From: Centropus unirufus
Lineage: Eukaryota; Chordata; Aves; Cuculiformes; Centropidae
Direction of reading: 5' to 3'
NCBI GenBank assembly: GCA_013397695.1
Contig: VYZI01000005.1
Location: 6,747,638-6,811,637 of the forward strand
DNA: 64,000 bases
The translations under genes and the position numbers were made by a program. A model generated the notes under the pieces. That model had not been told where the DNA came from. It did no database searches and saw only the letters and a list, made by a program, of their open reading frames with translations. Position 1 is the first letter of the stretch; the number at the start of each line of letters is the position of its first letter. Shown one piece after another: positions 1 through 12,126 of the stretch.

Positions 1-127
1 CTCCCTACTTACTGTGGCTTTTGGGCTAAACACAATGAAATTGAATAAAATATGTTGGATTTGAGTGTTTAAATTTGATATCAAAATAATGAAGTAATTA
101 ATTAATTGAACTCGTGCTTTCTTTGTG

Positions 128-1035
128 ATTACTGGTGTGACCAGCGCTTCTCCAGCTTTCACATGCCCAGCCAGAACTTCTTTGTTTGTTAGTACAGCAG
201 TACACACCCTCTTGTTGGCTCCTCTAACACCTCTGTCAGAAAGACATGAGCAATGCTCTGCAGGAATCTCTTGAACTCTATGTGCCTGTGTTGTCTTTCT
301 GGCAAATATACGAGTGGTCAAAGTCTCCTATGAAAGCCAGGACCTGCGATCATGAGGCTACTTCCAGCTATCTGTAGATGGCCTCATTGACTTCCTCTTC
401 CTGGTCAGGTGGCCTGTAGTAAGCACCCACAACCGTGTCCATCACATTAGCTTCCCCTTTATTCTTATCCATAAGCTCTTGACTCATTCTTCATCCACCT
501 CTAGGCAAAGCTTCATGCATTCCAGCTGCTCATTCACATTAAGAGCTACCCCATCAAGCTGCTTTGAAATTCTGTCTTTTCTAAGAAGTGTCTATCCATC
601 CATGACAGCATTCCAGTCATACAAGCTGTTCCACTATGTGTCTGTAATTTCCAGGACCATAACCTTGTGACTGCACACAGATTTCTAGTTCTTCTTGTTT
701 ATTCCCCTTGCTGTATGCATTGGAGCACAAGCATTTCAGGGAGCTTGTTGTACATGCAGGTTTCCCTGGTGGGGCGTGAGGGGATCCACTATAGTTATAT
801 ATACCCTTGAGATGGTTTGCCATCTGTTTTTTACCATGGGAGGCAGCTAAGTAACATTTGCTGCTGCTCTCATTAGCCTGGCTTATTCTCCAGTTGGATG
901 CGATGGCATGAACATCACTGTTTCAGACCCCACCTCCCGAATCCTTCAATTCAAAGCCTGCCTCAGCAAGCTGTCCAGCCTGCTGCCAAAGATTCCCTTG
1001 CTTCTTCTAGGTAGGTGGATGCCATCCCTCCCTAA
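128..1035 (-). mobile_element. CR1 LINE, endonuclease-domain fragment of ORF2
   Basis: Reverse-strand translation in shifting frames gives the avian CR1 ORF2 N-terminal region. Reading from high to low coordinates there is the stretch before the endonuclease (840-1030), a segment with NKQEELEICVQ (617-823), then QLDGVALNVNEQLECM, a Tyr-Arg-Pro-Pro motif near 408-420, and the GDF-type metal-binding motif near 311-328. A further match runs toward 130 (QEG-like and KAGEAL-like residues). Several in-frame stops and frameshifts mean it is dead. The 5' end on the minus strand is cut near 1035, the usual 5' truncation. The 3' limit near 128 is approximate, since homology fades into AT-rich sequence and the copy may continue past the left edge. 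Confidence 0.85.
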
Positions 1036-3570
1036 TAGGTGGGAATGGTAGCTTTTCAAATTCTTATGACTTTAAAGAAATACTTGAAAGAGTTATTAGA
1101 ATGTGCTATGCAGACAGAGGCCTGGAACTCTGGAACTTAAGGTTAGAGTATGCATATTTCTTTATTTCTCCTTTTCCACTTGGACTCCACTTTCCCTAGC
1201 AAACATAAAAACTGACTTTATCAACACTTGTTTGTTCTGTTCTCTCAGCTCAGAAGTTTTGTTTGTTTATTGTCAATGCTTTGAAAATTCTCCTTTTGTT
1301 GCAACCCATTCTCTGCAACCTTACACCCCCACTGGCAGTGCAAAGCACTGCCAGCTGGATTTCATATGGTTTTCTATCTGCTTTATGTTTTCACAGGTGT
1401 GTGAATTAGTATACTATATTCACAACTGTGCAGAGAAGGAACCACTTTATCTGAACCCATCACTATATGCAGATCACTAAGGTTATGTGAACTTTCAATA
1501 TGCTAGTGTTTTCCTTTAATTACCTGCATAGATATTCCTACTGTGTGTACTTGCAAGGTAGCTGCTTTCTGTTAAAATAAAAGTGAAGCAAGCTGCTGTT
1601 CCAGGTGATAGAGGGCAGTAGGAGTAATTTGTCAGTAAAGTGTAGTGCAGATATTGTATCTTTGACGTCCCCCTCCACTGAATTTCCCTCTAGGAAGGAC
1701 TTGTATAGCTTGGTGGAAGACAGCGCCAAATAACTAACGAGAAGTTTTCTTTCTGATATGGAAAACCAACGTTGATAATAATCTATTAGATATCTGCCTT
1801 AGGTATGTGATAACTGCTGGCTTACAAATCCTCGGCATTTTAGAACTGTCCAAATCAAGAATTCGGTTCTGCTTGCAGTGATGCTGGTTCTAACCAGTCT
1901 ATAAACTATCTTAAGCTAAATGATTTAAGAAAGTTGTCAAAAATATGAGAGCAGAGCTAGGCTTTAAATCTATCTAAAAACAAAAGCATGAAAAGCATGG
2001 TGCAAATTCTTATTATGGCTTGATTGATGCAAAATCAGATAATAGTGCTGTCCTCAGTGGTATCCTGATAAGGCATTCAGCTATACAGTATGATGAGTGT
2101 TTAGAATTTTCAGTACTGTCCTTAGAGATGGAGAATGTATTACAATTCATTATTTAGTGCCCGTGTTTAGGAGACTGGAGTACTGGTTATTGAGCTTATG
2201 AAAATGGGCTGTAATTCTTGAACTGCATGGTCACACTGCCTTTTTATATACTTTTGAAATGATTCATGTCAGGAAAAGAGAGAATGTGTTATGAATAATT
2301 GTATATAGAACAGACCGTGCTCAGACAGTTTTTTACCTAGTAATGACGAGGAAACAGTAAACAGGAATTAAAGATGATCACAGAGCATTCTGTAGATGAG
2401 GTTGCAGAAATTCAGCTGCAGTGTTCCTTTATTTTAATTTTGTCCCTGTCACACTAGATATTTCTCACCAAGACTAAATGTTCTGGCTAATGTCACTAAC
2501 TGGTTTAGATTTTAAATCCACATGTATTGAATATTTTTCCCACTTTCAGCCTAAAGAAATAAATAGTATTACTATTGGCTTCTCTAGATAAGAAAAGTAT
2601 AGAATTATTTTTGTTCTTTTGTGCGTCCTCTCCCAAAAGCAAAGAGGGTGGATGGGGAGGAAAGACTGAAACAGGTTCCCACATAACCAGTCTGAGGTGT
2701 TGTACCTGTTCTTATAACAAGCTTCCTAAAAGTAACAACTATACCTCTGTATTTTGTGTTCTGATTGTTTTGCCCCCTTTTTTATTCTCTCTGAAGAAAA
2801 AGATTAGAAATCCTTCCTTGTAACTTTGCTTTGTTGAATTCCATTCTCAATTTTTGTCTATTGCTAGTTTTTAGTTGATGCGTCAGAGGAAAATTATGTC
2901 AAACTGCTGCAATAAAACTTGTGATTTGACCGGTCTTACTTAGTGTTCCATGAGGCAGAAGAGAATAGGATGAAATGGCTTATTCCCCTTTCATTGCACA
3001 CAGGTGCAAAGGAATGACAGGCAGCTGTTGCTTCATGCAAAAAATCTGCTCTAAGCACAGGGCGGCTGCATCTTGCACATCAAGGAATAATCCCTGTATC
3101 CTCTCTACAGGTTCTACAGATGTTAGTTATGCACAATGGCTTCTAAACCTCTGGATCATGTCTTCATATCCCATTCAATCCTCAGGGGCTGACACATTTC
3201 AAAAACATTTTCTGCATGAATTACACCATAAAAGAACATTGTGACTACTTTATATTCCCCTAGCACTTACGTGTACTTTCACCTCTTCCAAAATTCACTC
3301 AGATAAAACTTACCGAAATATACTAGATTAAAAGCTAGCAAAAGGAATTACTCTTCCAAAATGGTGGAGACTGTGCAGATGGGAAGAAGTGGTGTTGTCT
3401 AATACACTGCATAAATAGCACTGTGAGATGTGTTTTTTAAAATTATATATGTCTCTGATATTTTAATGGTCACTATTAAAACACTAACTGAACATCTGAG
3501 TTCCTGTCCTTGTAGCCTGGCATCAAAGGTGCTGGTATTTGTCTCCTAAATCTTCCTAGGCCTTCATTCC
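1036..3570. other. Intergenic, no gene recognised
   Basis: AT-rich sequence with scattered poly-T and poly-A runs. The longest open frame (1103-1480, plus, 125 codons) has low-complexity Phe/Leu/Cys-rich composition and no recognisable motif, so I treat it as chance. No promoter, CpG cluster or repeat family was recognised. Confidence 0.5.
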
Positions 3571-3675
3571 CTCAGTGATTTGTGCAAGGTCACATGGAGT
3601 AGTGGGTGATAATCTGGTGAGATCATGCTGGAATCTACAGCTCACAATCCAAGTTGCTCAACCATCCTCTTTTAT
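3571..3675 (+). repeat. MIR-like SINE relic (core/3' part)
   Basis: The run GTGATTTGTGCAAGGTCACA at 3575-3594 is followed by AGTAGTGGGTGATAATCTGG and then a decayed match to the segment that ends in a short Cys/Ser-like CAAGTTGCTCAACC stretch. The order matches the well-known MIR/CORE-SINE signature: 'gacttgcccaaggtcaca', then 'agtggcagagctggga', then 'ctcccagtccagtgctc'. Divergence is high, as expected for an insertion predating birds. The 5' tRNA-derived head is not recognisable. Confidence 0.5.
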
Positions 3676-4729
3676 TGTGGAAAGGAGAAATACAGACACA
3701 GTGAGTATTGAAAGAGTCCTAAAACTAAGTGTCTGTCTTCTTACATTCATAATCAGGAAATAAAATCTGCCTTTATGTTTCAAAGATATTTCAGTAATTA
3801 AAATGCTTCCAAAAAAAACACTGAGAAATGTTCATGTTCTATACTGCATCATGTTGCTATCTGACAATGACATACCTCAAATAAAATTATTAGTTCTGTG
3901 TGAGGTTTTCAGAGTAGCCAGGTGGTTGTTCAACAATACTTCATGGAAGTGAAATTGGTTTTCTCCATTTTCCTCCCTTCATCAAAAGATTGATGCAGTA
4001 AAATAACAAATCTCGTGCAAATTACAAATTGAATTTGTGTTTTGAAGCTGCTAATAAAGAAAAAAGCAACAGCAATACAATAGTTTACTGCTATTGAAGA
4101 AATTAAGAGGAACTGAATAACCTTAATTTGTCTCCCATGACAGACTCAGAAATCAGTAGAATATTACTTATATAACACTTAAGTAACTAAATTATCTTTA
4201 TAATTCATACACTACAGTAAAGGATTAAAATACCATAATATATGGTATTATCTTAACACCTGAGAGCTATTTAGATCTTTGTTCTTGTAGAAGGAAGAGG
4301 AAAAAAGAAATGTTGTAATGTTGAAAAGATTTAGGGCAGCCCTTTGCATTTTTTTCTGTTTTTTTCCCTAGAAGTGTACAATATTTCTCAAGACAAATTT
4401 AACTGCTGCAGATTAACATTATAAAAATTGTCTGCTCCAAAAGTGGTGTTTGTTTGCTTTTATGGCCCTCAAAGTGCTTTAGCAACTTTACAGAGATTTA
4501 TTGTAAGAGGGAGCTTCCTGGAAGAGTTTGCAGTGTATTGAAGGAAGTGAGTGGTGTCCAGGCATTGGTGGTGGTGCTTTCTTTTCAGTGATGTGGACTG
4601 AAAAGAAGTCCGGTTCTCATTGAGGACTGTGGGTGTGTGGCAAGGGTGGAGGCCAGTAGGTGTATCATACACAACTTATTTTGGAGAAGTCTTATGGTTT
4701 CCTCAGCAGCCTCAGGAAAGAAGTAGGCT
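3676..4729. other. Intergenic, no gene recognised
   Basis: AT-rich unique sequence with short A- and T-runs. The 67-codon minus frame at 4469-4672 has no family resemblance. Nothing further recognised. Confidence 0.5.
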
Positions 4730-4825
4730 TAGAATAATTTAGATTAGACCTCTAAGATCATCACATACAGCTGTAAACCTAACACTTCCCAGTCCACTGC
4801 TCATCCAAAAGAATACAGGTGCGTG
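4730..4825 (-). mobile_element. CR1 LINE 3'-end fragment
   Basis: On the plus strand the run TAGACCTCTAAGATCATCAC near 4745-4764 is followed by GTAAACCTAACACTTCCCAG and TCCACTGCTCATCC. This is the reverse complement of the conserved CR1 3' terminal region (the segment just upstream of the terminal 8-bp repeat), so the copy lies on the minus strand. About 95 bp survive; the terminal octamer repeat itself is not clear. Confidence 0.8.
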
Positions 4826-6384
4826 CTAGAAATCACAAAAAACTAGAGTGAAACTATGACGATTTGTCTCTAGTTTCTATTAATTTTTCTCTTTCTTTCA
4901 TATGGTGTTATCTGCCACTGAAAAATAACTTCTACAAGTAGAAAAAAATGTAATCTTTGCCAGGGCTTTCGGCAGTCTGCCACAAATTTTCTACAAAAAA
5001 TGCAGTTGAAATTAAAGTGTATGAAAGCAGTAACATTTGTGTAGTGTTGCTCTTTTCCAAGTCAGAAGAATGATGTTTGGTTTTTGTTGTTTTTTTTTAT
5101 ACACTATTTATATGTGCAGGGCAAAATTGAATAGAGTTCTTTGGTAAAAAAAAAAAAGATTTTTGGCAGAACTATGCAAACTTATATTAAATGATTTGAA
5201 TAAGAATAGAAAATAAAACTGCCATCATTCAAAGTACCTCTTTGAGTATATTGCTAATAAGTCTTTCAGTAAGGTATTCAAGAATTCCATTTACCTTTGT
5301 TTGCTTTACTATGCTGCCAGTAATTATTTTTTAGATCTTATAGGCTTTGGTTACCTGAAGAAACACTTTCTAAATTAAATGGATGCACTTTTGTATGTAC
5401 TTGCCTTTTTTTTTTTTTCTTAATAAGGGGGCAAATATAAAAGGAGCTCAGTATTCTCTTCTCTGCTCTAACTTGGATTTGTAGAAATAGCTTGTTAAAT
5501 GTTACAAAGTTATCCAGATTCTTATCATAGTTCTGCACATTCATTCTTGCAGCCAATATAGGACCAAAAAAAAATCCCATAATTTTTCATAATATTTTGA
5601 AGTATACTTCATTAAAGTCTGCATTTTGGCTTTAAGTCTCATAAATAGAAAAAAACGTTTCACTCATTACATTTCTTGTAAAACAAACCTAAAAGAACAA
5701 AAACCCATCTCTGAATGAATGACCTAAAGGACAACTTCCAGAGAGCCAAAGGAGGCAAAAAACTCTTTGGCCCTATTTAGCAGCTAGTAGCTTCAACTCA
5801 CCATTTCTCTACTTAGACAAATGTCTGGTAAAGTAAGACTTGTAATAGTTCAGTGTGTTCCTTCAGAAATGCCTATTGCCTCCACAGGGAAAGGGAAGGA
5901 GCTTGTTTACTTATGACTCAGCTGTTGCATTTGAGTGTGAATTGTTGTTAACTATGGGTCTCTGGCTAAGACAATATGCTATAAACTGGGACAGCTGGGG
6001 TCTGAGCCATTATTTTGTGTTTTTTTCATTCTTGCTTTGAGGACAGTAACTATAAGTAATGAAGTATGGGTTGAGGAGCTGCAGATAGTAAGACAATAAC
6101 CTACCACAACCTTGTTTACCTGTTTTTTGCACCTCTAATATTCATATTTCTACTATTCAGCAGGAAAGGTAGATGAATATTAATGTGTATCAAACAGATC
6201 TTACCAGGGCAGTGGAAGGTTTTCAACCGTGGTTATTAATTTCTTTTTTTGATTATCACAGGGAAATTCTACTAAGAAATGCCACAAAAATTAATATTGG
6301 TTGTGATTTGCTCTTAAATAAGGATCTTATAAGTCTGAAGAGGTTACAGGAAACGGGAAGAAAAGCTAAGGTCTCTTCAGCACT
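4826..6384. other. Intergenic, no gene recognised
   Basis: AT-rich, with homopolymer runs (for example A-tract near 5146-5157 and T-tract near 5408-5419). Open frames of 60-83 codons look like chance. Nothing further recognised. Confidence 0.5.
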
Positions 6385-6640
6385 TAAGTAGAATAGACAA
6401 AATAACCTAGGTAACTGGGTCGGTTGCCTGGACACTGACACCAGGCAAGATGATTGAGGCTGATAAAGGATGCAATCAGACAGTAATGTTAGCAAAGGTA
6501 ATGCCAATCAGCATGGTGCTATGGAAAACAGGTTGCTTGTTATATTTTCTTTTGAATTAGATTGGAATTGTTAAACTAGGCATCCTTCACTTAAGTTTAC
6601 ATATGACACAGAGCTTAGATGAAGTGAAAATTTCTTTAAA
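6385..6640 (+). mobile_element. Ancient CR1-group LINE relic, reverse transcriptase domain
   Basis: From about 6400 the sequence follows the pattern of old amniote CR1 reverse transcriptase: a decayed 'L-G-N-Y-R-P-V-S-L-T' segment, then ACACCAGGCAAGATGATTGA (6440-6459, 'TPGKMIE'), then AATGCCAATCAGCATGG (6500-6516, 'NANQHG'), then ATGGAAAACAGG ('MENR') and a segment where the family has 'C-Q-T-N-L-I-S-F-F-D-E'. Frames are broken. Similarity fades after 6575, but TATGACACAGAGCTTAGATG near 6603-6622 could be the remnant of the F-A-D-D block after an internal deletion. It is much more diverged than the CR1 at 37210. Confidence 0.6.
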
Positions 6641-7592
6641 GCAACCTACAATCAGATAACAGATGTGAAACAAATATGAATGATGTCAATGCATATAAAA
6701 GTCACTGTAAATGTGGGAAGTATTCAGTTATGCAGATATTTTCTAATGGAGTTCCCTGAATTTGAACTTGATCCAATTTTGTTGTTAACTGTGTATTGTG
6801 TTGTGGAAGCATAAAATCATTGCTGACTTAAAGAGAAAGAAAATGACAAAAACTGGTAATGTGTGAAATGGTGAGTGCGCAGTACTTGAAAACAGTGAGA
6901 CTTTAGAATGCAGTGTATTAGCATTAATCATTACCTCAGAAAGTATTTTTGAGACTAAATACATGTGATAGAGGTCTCAGTAAATAGGTCTGCCAACATG
7001 TTCATAAAAAGCATCAGTGGCAAATGTCCAATCAAATTTCCTTCTTATAAAACTGCCTATGTTTTATTACTGTATACATTGTGAATTGCCTTTTCCCCTG
7101 CGTAAAAACAGATCACCAGCATTGTTTAGAATGCTTTTATTTATTAGTAGGTAATTCTTCAAACAAAGGATGCACTTGCTCACATAGCCCACTCACACGT
7201 TTGCTTGTAGTACCCTTGGTGGAAACACAGCTGACAGAGCAACCCCAGCTGAATCCTCAGACTTTGGGAGGCGTGTTTGGCCCCCAGGGGCTGCAGGGCA
7301 CCTACTTGGATAGACTTTAGTTCCCAGTGTTTTTGCCTGTGGGTGGTTTGATTTGCACAGCCCCTTGCTGATGCTGGTGTGTGCTAGCGAGCATTGAGCT
7401 GAACCTCACGGCCTTACTTTGTCAGTCGTTGCAGATCCAACAATACCATCACTCTCCTGAGCTTATCAGTCCTTGGGAGAATGTCATACACGACCTTGCT
7501 GCAGAAACAGTGGCAAAGGAAGCGCACATTATTTGCTTTCCAAAAGCTTCAGCTGCACCATATTTTTCATCTGCCTCTGAAAATGCAGCACC

Positions 7593-7628
7593 GTCTTTCT
7601 AAACATCTTTTAGTGTGTTTAGAAAGAC
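7593..7628. repeat. Perfect 13-bp inverted repeat with 10-nt loop
   Basis: GTCTTTCTAAACA at 7593-7605 is mirrored exactly by TGTTTAGAAAGAC at 7616-7628 around the loop TCTTTTAGTG. A transcript of either strand could form a short hairpin. It is too short for a canonical pre-miRNA and the flanks do not extend the pairing. Confidence 0.9.
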
Positions 7629-8056
7629 TTGAAAACAATCATCACCACCATCCTCCGCTCCCCCCCAAAAAGCTGCAGAACCCTTAAACGATGGTTTTAA
7701 GCAAAATGCAGTATTTCCTTGTGACTTTTGTCAAACAACAAAAATTCATATATGCTGCTTGCAAATCGGAGATCTAACTTATATAGCAGTATTTATGCTA
7801 AGAGGTACGAAAGCTTTCCGGAATATTGAAGCTGTAGTAAACATAACATTTTTCCATTTCAGAGAATGGACAAAAGATAACTTGGAGAAAGAAAAGTTGC
7901 ATGCTTACTCAAACTGTTGAATTATTGAGGGAAAATATCTCACTTTTAAGTTCTCTGTTAGTCCTTTCATTCTGTGTGTTGGGTTTGTTTGTTTTTTTAA
8001 ATTTTGTTCCAGATTCTCAGTCTCCGTCTTGAGTGGTTATTACTTGCAGACTGCCA

Positions 8057-8074
8057 AATAATAATAATAATAAT
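8057..8074. repeat. (AAT)6 microsatellite
   Basis: Six uninterrupted AAT units, readable directly; likely length-polymorphic. Confidence 0.95.
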
Positions 8075-11000
8075 CCATCAAACATCACGCAAAAAAGATT
8101 GGTAGTATCCTAAATGGGACTGCCTGAAAGAAATCTTTTCAAAACCTATGGCAGCTGATGAATTTAGGATCAGCTTTGTCAGTTCTTTGTGGTTGGGTAG
8201 ATGTCACCAAAGGTGGTAAGTGTCATTTACTTTTCAGAAGCTGATAAACCATCTTTTTTTTATTTCAGCCTCTTTGTTCTAAACCTACTGTCAAACATAG
8301 GGACTGAAATCCTGGCCAGAAACACACATGTGCTGCTTTTTTATGAAGAGGAGTGACACAAAGGAACTGCAGAAAATGAAGTCTACAATCAAACAAGAGC
8401 TGTAGAAATTGCACTCAAAAAATGTTGAGAATGCCTTTGGACTAAGTGCTGCCTGGAAAGGGCTTTGAAACTAAGGAAAAATAAATTGTATCATGCCTCT
8501 TTTTCCCTGAATGTGGAGGAATTTGGCTCTGGTACTGTTTTTACTTTAAAATGAGTTTTGTGAAGGAAATGACTGTACATAAACATCTTTCTCCAGAAAG
8601 TGGTATGAAGGTGGTAGGAATTATTTTCTGAAAACAATACAAATAGATATTAGTGCAACTCTTAAATAGATGAGATATGGCTGAGCTTTTAATAAAATGT
8701 AGGAGAAAAGGTTTAAGAGGGATGTTTTACCTTGTACTTCAGAGAAGTAAGAGTTACTTTTAGATAATAAATACATTACTTATCCAGATTTATTCAGTAT
8801 AAAATGTCCATGAATATATTTTTTTTACTAAGCATTGATGTTTTAAGCTTTCACAGAGATCAGTGAAGTTTAATCATATACAGAGCCAGGTTACACAACT
8901 GAGCCACAAGAACCAGCTTAAAATATAGACAGCTTGCAGAAAATATGTATATCACAAGGCATGCTTTAACCTACCTTGAAAATACTTGCTTTATTATAAA
9001 TTAAAGTGGAGGTGTCAAACTGTTAAGATTAAAAAGTTGGTTTTACAGAACATGAATACAAGTTTCTTCAGTAATATTTTCCCAGTACAGCTGATGTGGA
9101 AAATACTGTTATTGCATATAGTTGATTTAATACATCTTTGTTTAACTATTTGTGATTACTGTTATAATTTGTATCACAAGCAGTATTGTTAGAAACCATA
9201 TTAAGTGGAAATAAATTGCTGATCCCAGTGGTCAGAGCAACACACATTTGCAAGAGGTTTTAATGCCTGGAGAAGACCTGGCTGAAGAAGAGGACCCTGA
9301 GGTCTTTCACTGTCGCCAGGAAGGCTGTACTTCATCAGCTGGGTCTGTCGCCTATAGAGCTTCTGTGTCTGTCAGATGCCACAAGCAGGAGCAGCTGCAG
9401 TGTCAGTAGCTGTATCTCCTCCTGCACCTTTTGGCCTGTGCCTGCAGTCAGAGAGAATACAGCATGTGCTGGTGCCAGGCACTAGTGCCAGCTACTGCTG
9501 TGACAAAATGACAGGTGACAGTCTGTGGTGGGCGACAGTCACAACCAATGGACCAAATGGGAGTTGCTACTTGTGAGCAGCTGTTCTGTGAGTGGGAGAG
9601 AGAGAATTGGCAGGCAGGACCTGGCAGATGACAGGGCTACCCTAATATGCAGCTTCCTAGAAAATGGGCCTGTGTCACTTTTCCAAAAAAACCCCAACAC
9701 AACAAACTCAAAACAAAACCTGCCAACTTAAAGGCAAATATCTGCCTTTTTTCAACTGCTGTAATAAGATTGATGATATTTTCACTTTCTGTTTCTTGTA
9801 TGAAGTGCCCAATTTCATCAGCCCTCTGTTCTCCTTTTTTCCTGAACTAAAGTTAACTGCAGTCCTAAATGATTTTTTATTACATGTGAATATCAGAAAC
9901 GTGGTACAATTCTGTTTCATAGAAACTGGTTACAGGACCATGAGGCTTTCTCCATGCAAATAAGTATTGGATGTTTATATGAGAAAAATCCTCACAATAT
10001 CAGCTGTCTTTCCAAAATCAATCTCTAAAAACCTCTAGCATTCGGTGTGAAGTTTTTGTTTTATTTAGGTGTTTTGTTTTTTATAAAAGGGAATAAAGAC
10101 TGGGAGATAGTGAGGAGGTGATTGATACCTAAATGACACTGAGGTAGATTAAATACATACAGGTGTCTCAGGTCTTAACAGATTTGGCCTCTGGTGTTTG
10201 TTTATGAGGGTAAATGTGAGAGCTCCATGCCACTTTCTGGTGGGTTGTGTTAGTCATTCTGTGAAAGCTGGACAGCTGCTTTTTGTTTTAGATGAAATGA
10301 GAGAGGTGAGGATGGCTCTGATTTAATTGGGGATGCTCTCTGGCTTTGGTGATGCATGCTGGATGAGGCACAGAAACACCCGTGCACAGCACAATGTGGG
10401 ACCACCAGGTAAGGGTGAGGGGAGGGTCAGATGTATTTTCTTTCCCGGTAAATCCATGCCTGCCTAAAAGAAACCCTTTGAAATCCTGTAAATTGGAACT
10501 GCTGCCAACAGGAAAGAACTGGTGATTAAAGGAAATAATCCTTGCCTTTTGATGGCTTATTCAGAATTTGTGCAGAGATGAAGCAAAGCATCAAAGGTTC
10601 TTAAAAGGCAAAAAAGATATTTTCTGTTGGCTGACATTTATTTTTCTTTTCTTTCATTCACGTGTCTTTAAACATCCATTTGCTCAGGATTTTGGGTGGG
10701 ATTATGTGAGTGTTTCATTTGTCTGTAAAAACAGAGGAAAAAAAAGAGAGATTTGCTGCTTGCTTTTTTTATTATTTTTTTTTTTTTGCGATAGGTAACC
10801 TTTAAATCACTTTTCCCCCAGATTAACCCAATAATGTTTTCATGAGGGGAAAAGGCTATGGAACATCTAAAGGAAAGGATTGTTGAAATTCCATGAGTGG
10901 AAACTAAATACTGGGCCATAAAAATTTATTCTCCATTACAATTACACATGTTCTTCTCTTAAACCACCCTTTTCCAGGGGCTGAGAATGGCCTGGCTAAT

Positions 11001-11537
11001 TTTAATAACTCATTGAAGTGTGATATGGATAAGTAGCTACAAAATTAGCAGGGCAATAAACTTGTCTTCCAGATATTTTTTCTTCCAGTTGGGAATGTGT
11101 CTATTCTCTACTATTTTAGATATGGCTTTCTATCTCACCTGAAATGGTACCTCCTGTACATCTGAGAGAGTGGTCTTCATGCCCTCCCATGCTGGCTGGG
11201 TATGAGATATGTGAACTGTCCGAGGATGCTCAGCTATGGGGACCTTCATTAATGAAACTACCAGGATGTTATTTTTCCACATTCCTCCTACAAAAGACTT
11301 CTTGAAAGATGGCTTGGGAAAATGAGTCATAGAAAAAATGACCAAAATGAAAGAGTAGCTCTGTGCTTTGAAGTTCACTCCTGAAAAATAGTCATAGCCA
11401 TTAGTGGTACAGCCTTGTAGCTTAAAAAAACCCATATCAGCTGTTGTTTCCTGGTTATTTCAATGAGGTATCTCACTCAGGAAGTCTGAGGACAGTGGGT
11501 GGGTTTGGTTGATTAGGATTTTTAGTTGTTGTTCAAG

Positions 11538-12126
11538 TGTCATGACTTAACCCTGACCCTGCCCAACTTGGCAGCTAAAACCAAGCGGAACTCTCAGTTC
11601 CCCTTCTCCCACACCCAGGGAAAGGGAAAAGGGAAGAAGAGGAAAAGACTCGTGGGTTTGAAATGAAAATGAAAACATCTTTAATGTAATCATATTAATA
11701 TAGAAATTACTTTTCGTAAGAAAATATACAAATACATGAAATTGGGTCCCCAACCCTCAATGATTATACTTTGCCATAAATGCTGCAGAGCAGGCATGGG
11801 GAAGGGTCCAGGCTGGGGGAGGAATGGGCTCAGGAACTGGATTCAGGCATGCACGTATCTGGGATCAGTGGCAAACAGGCAGATGAGGTCCTCAGTGGAT
11901 GTTGGCCATCAAAGAAGAGAGGGATACCCTCGGTTTTATGCCGAGTATGATGTATATGGGATGGAATATTATGCTGGTAAATTTGGGGGTCACCTGTCCA
12001 GTCCACCCTTCCCTGCAAGTGCGACCTTTTTCACCTCTGACTTATAGCACTTTGCTAAATCAAAGGCAGCCTTGGCTACTATAGGAATAAGTATAAACAA
12101 CAGCCTTTTTACATTCCAGTGCCCCA
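11538..12126 (-). mobile_element. Solo LTR of an avian ERVL-type endogenous retrovirus
   Basis: The stretch follows a common avian LTR family, read here as its reverse complement. It runs from a start with GACTTAACCC and TTGGCAGCTAA, through a pyrimidine-rich CCCCTTCTCCCACACCCAGG segment and AAAAGACTCGTGGGTTTGA, to the marker TATGCCGAGTATGATG and GGGATGGAATATTATGCTGG (11938-11976) and a terminal GGCTACTATAGGAATAA. On the minus strand this gives a TATA-like CATAAAA at 11934-11940 and an ATTAAA polyadenylation signal at 11680-11685, in the right order for U3-R-U5. No internal retroviral genes flank it, so it is a solo LTR. The ends (TG at 11538, CA at 12126) are estimates and no target-site duplication was found. 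Confidence 0.65.

Larger units (their letters stand above)
6641..11537. other. Intergenic, no gene recognised
   Basis: Mostly AT-rich unique sequence. It holds a perfect 13-bp inverted repeat (7593-7628), an (AAT)6 microsatellite (8057-8074), a GC-richer stretch of unknown origin (9230-9650), and long T/A tracts near 10770-10790. The open frames (up to 101 codons at 11130-11435, minus) carry no recognised domain. Confidence 0.5.

Noticed and set aside
617..823. 68-codon minus frame as an independent gene
   Set aside because: It is part of the CR1 ORF2 relic, with stops and frameshifts on both sides.
1103..1480. 125-codon plus-strand open frame next to the CR1 fragment
   Set aside because: Cys/Phe/Leu-rich translation of T-rich DNA with no match to CR1 or any gene family.
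11736..12084. Open frames in the LTR
   Set aside because: Non-coding LTR sequence; the frames cross U3/R with no protein similarity.
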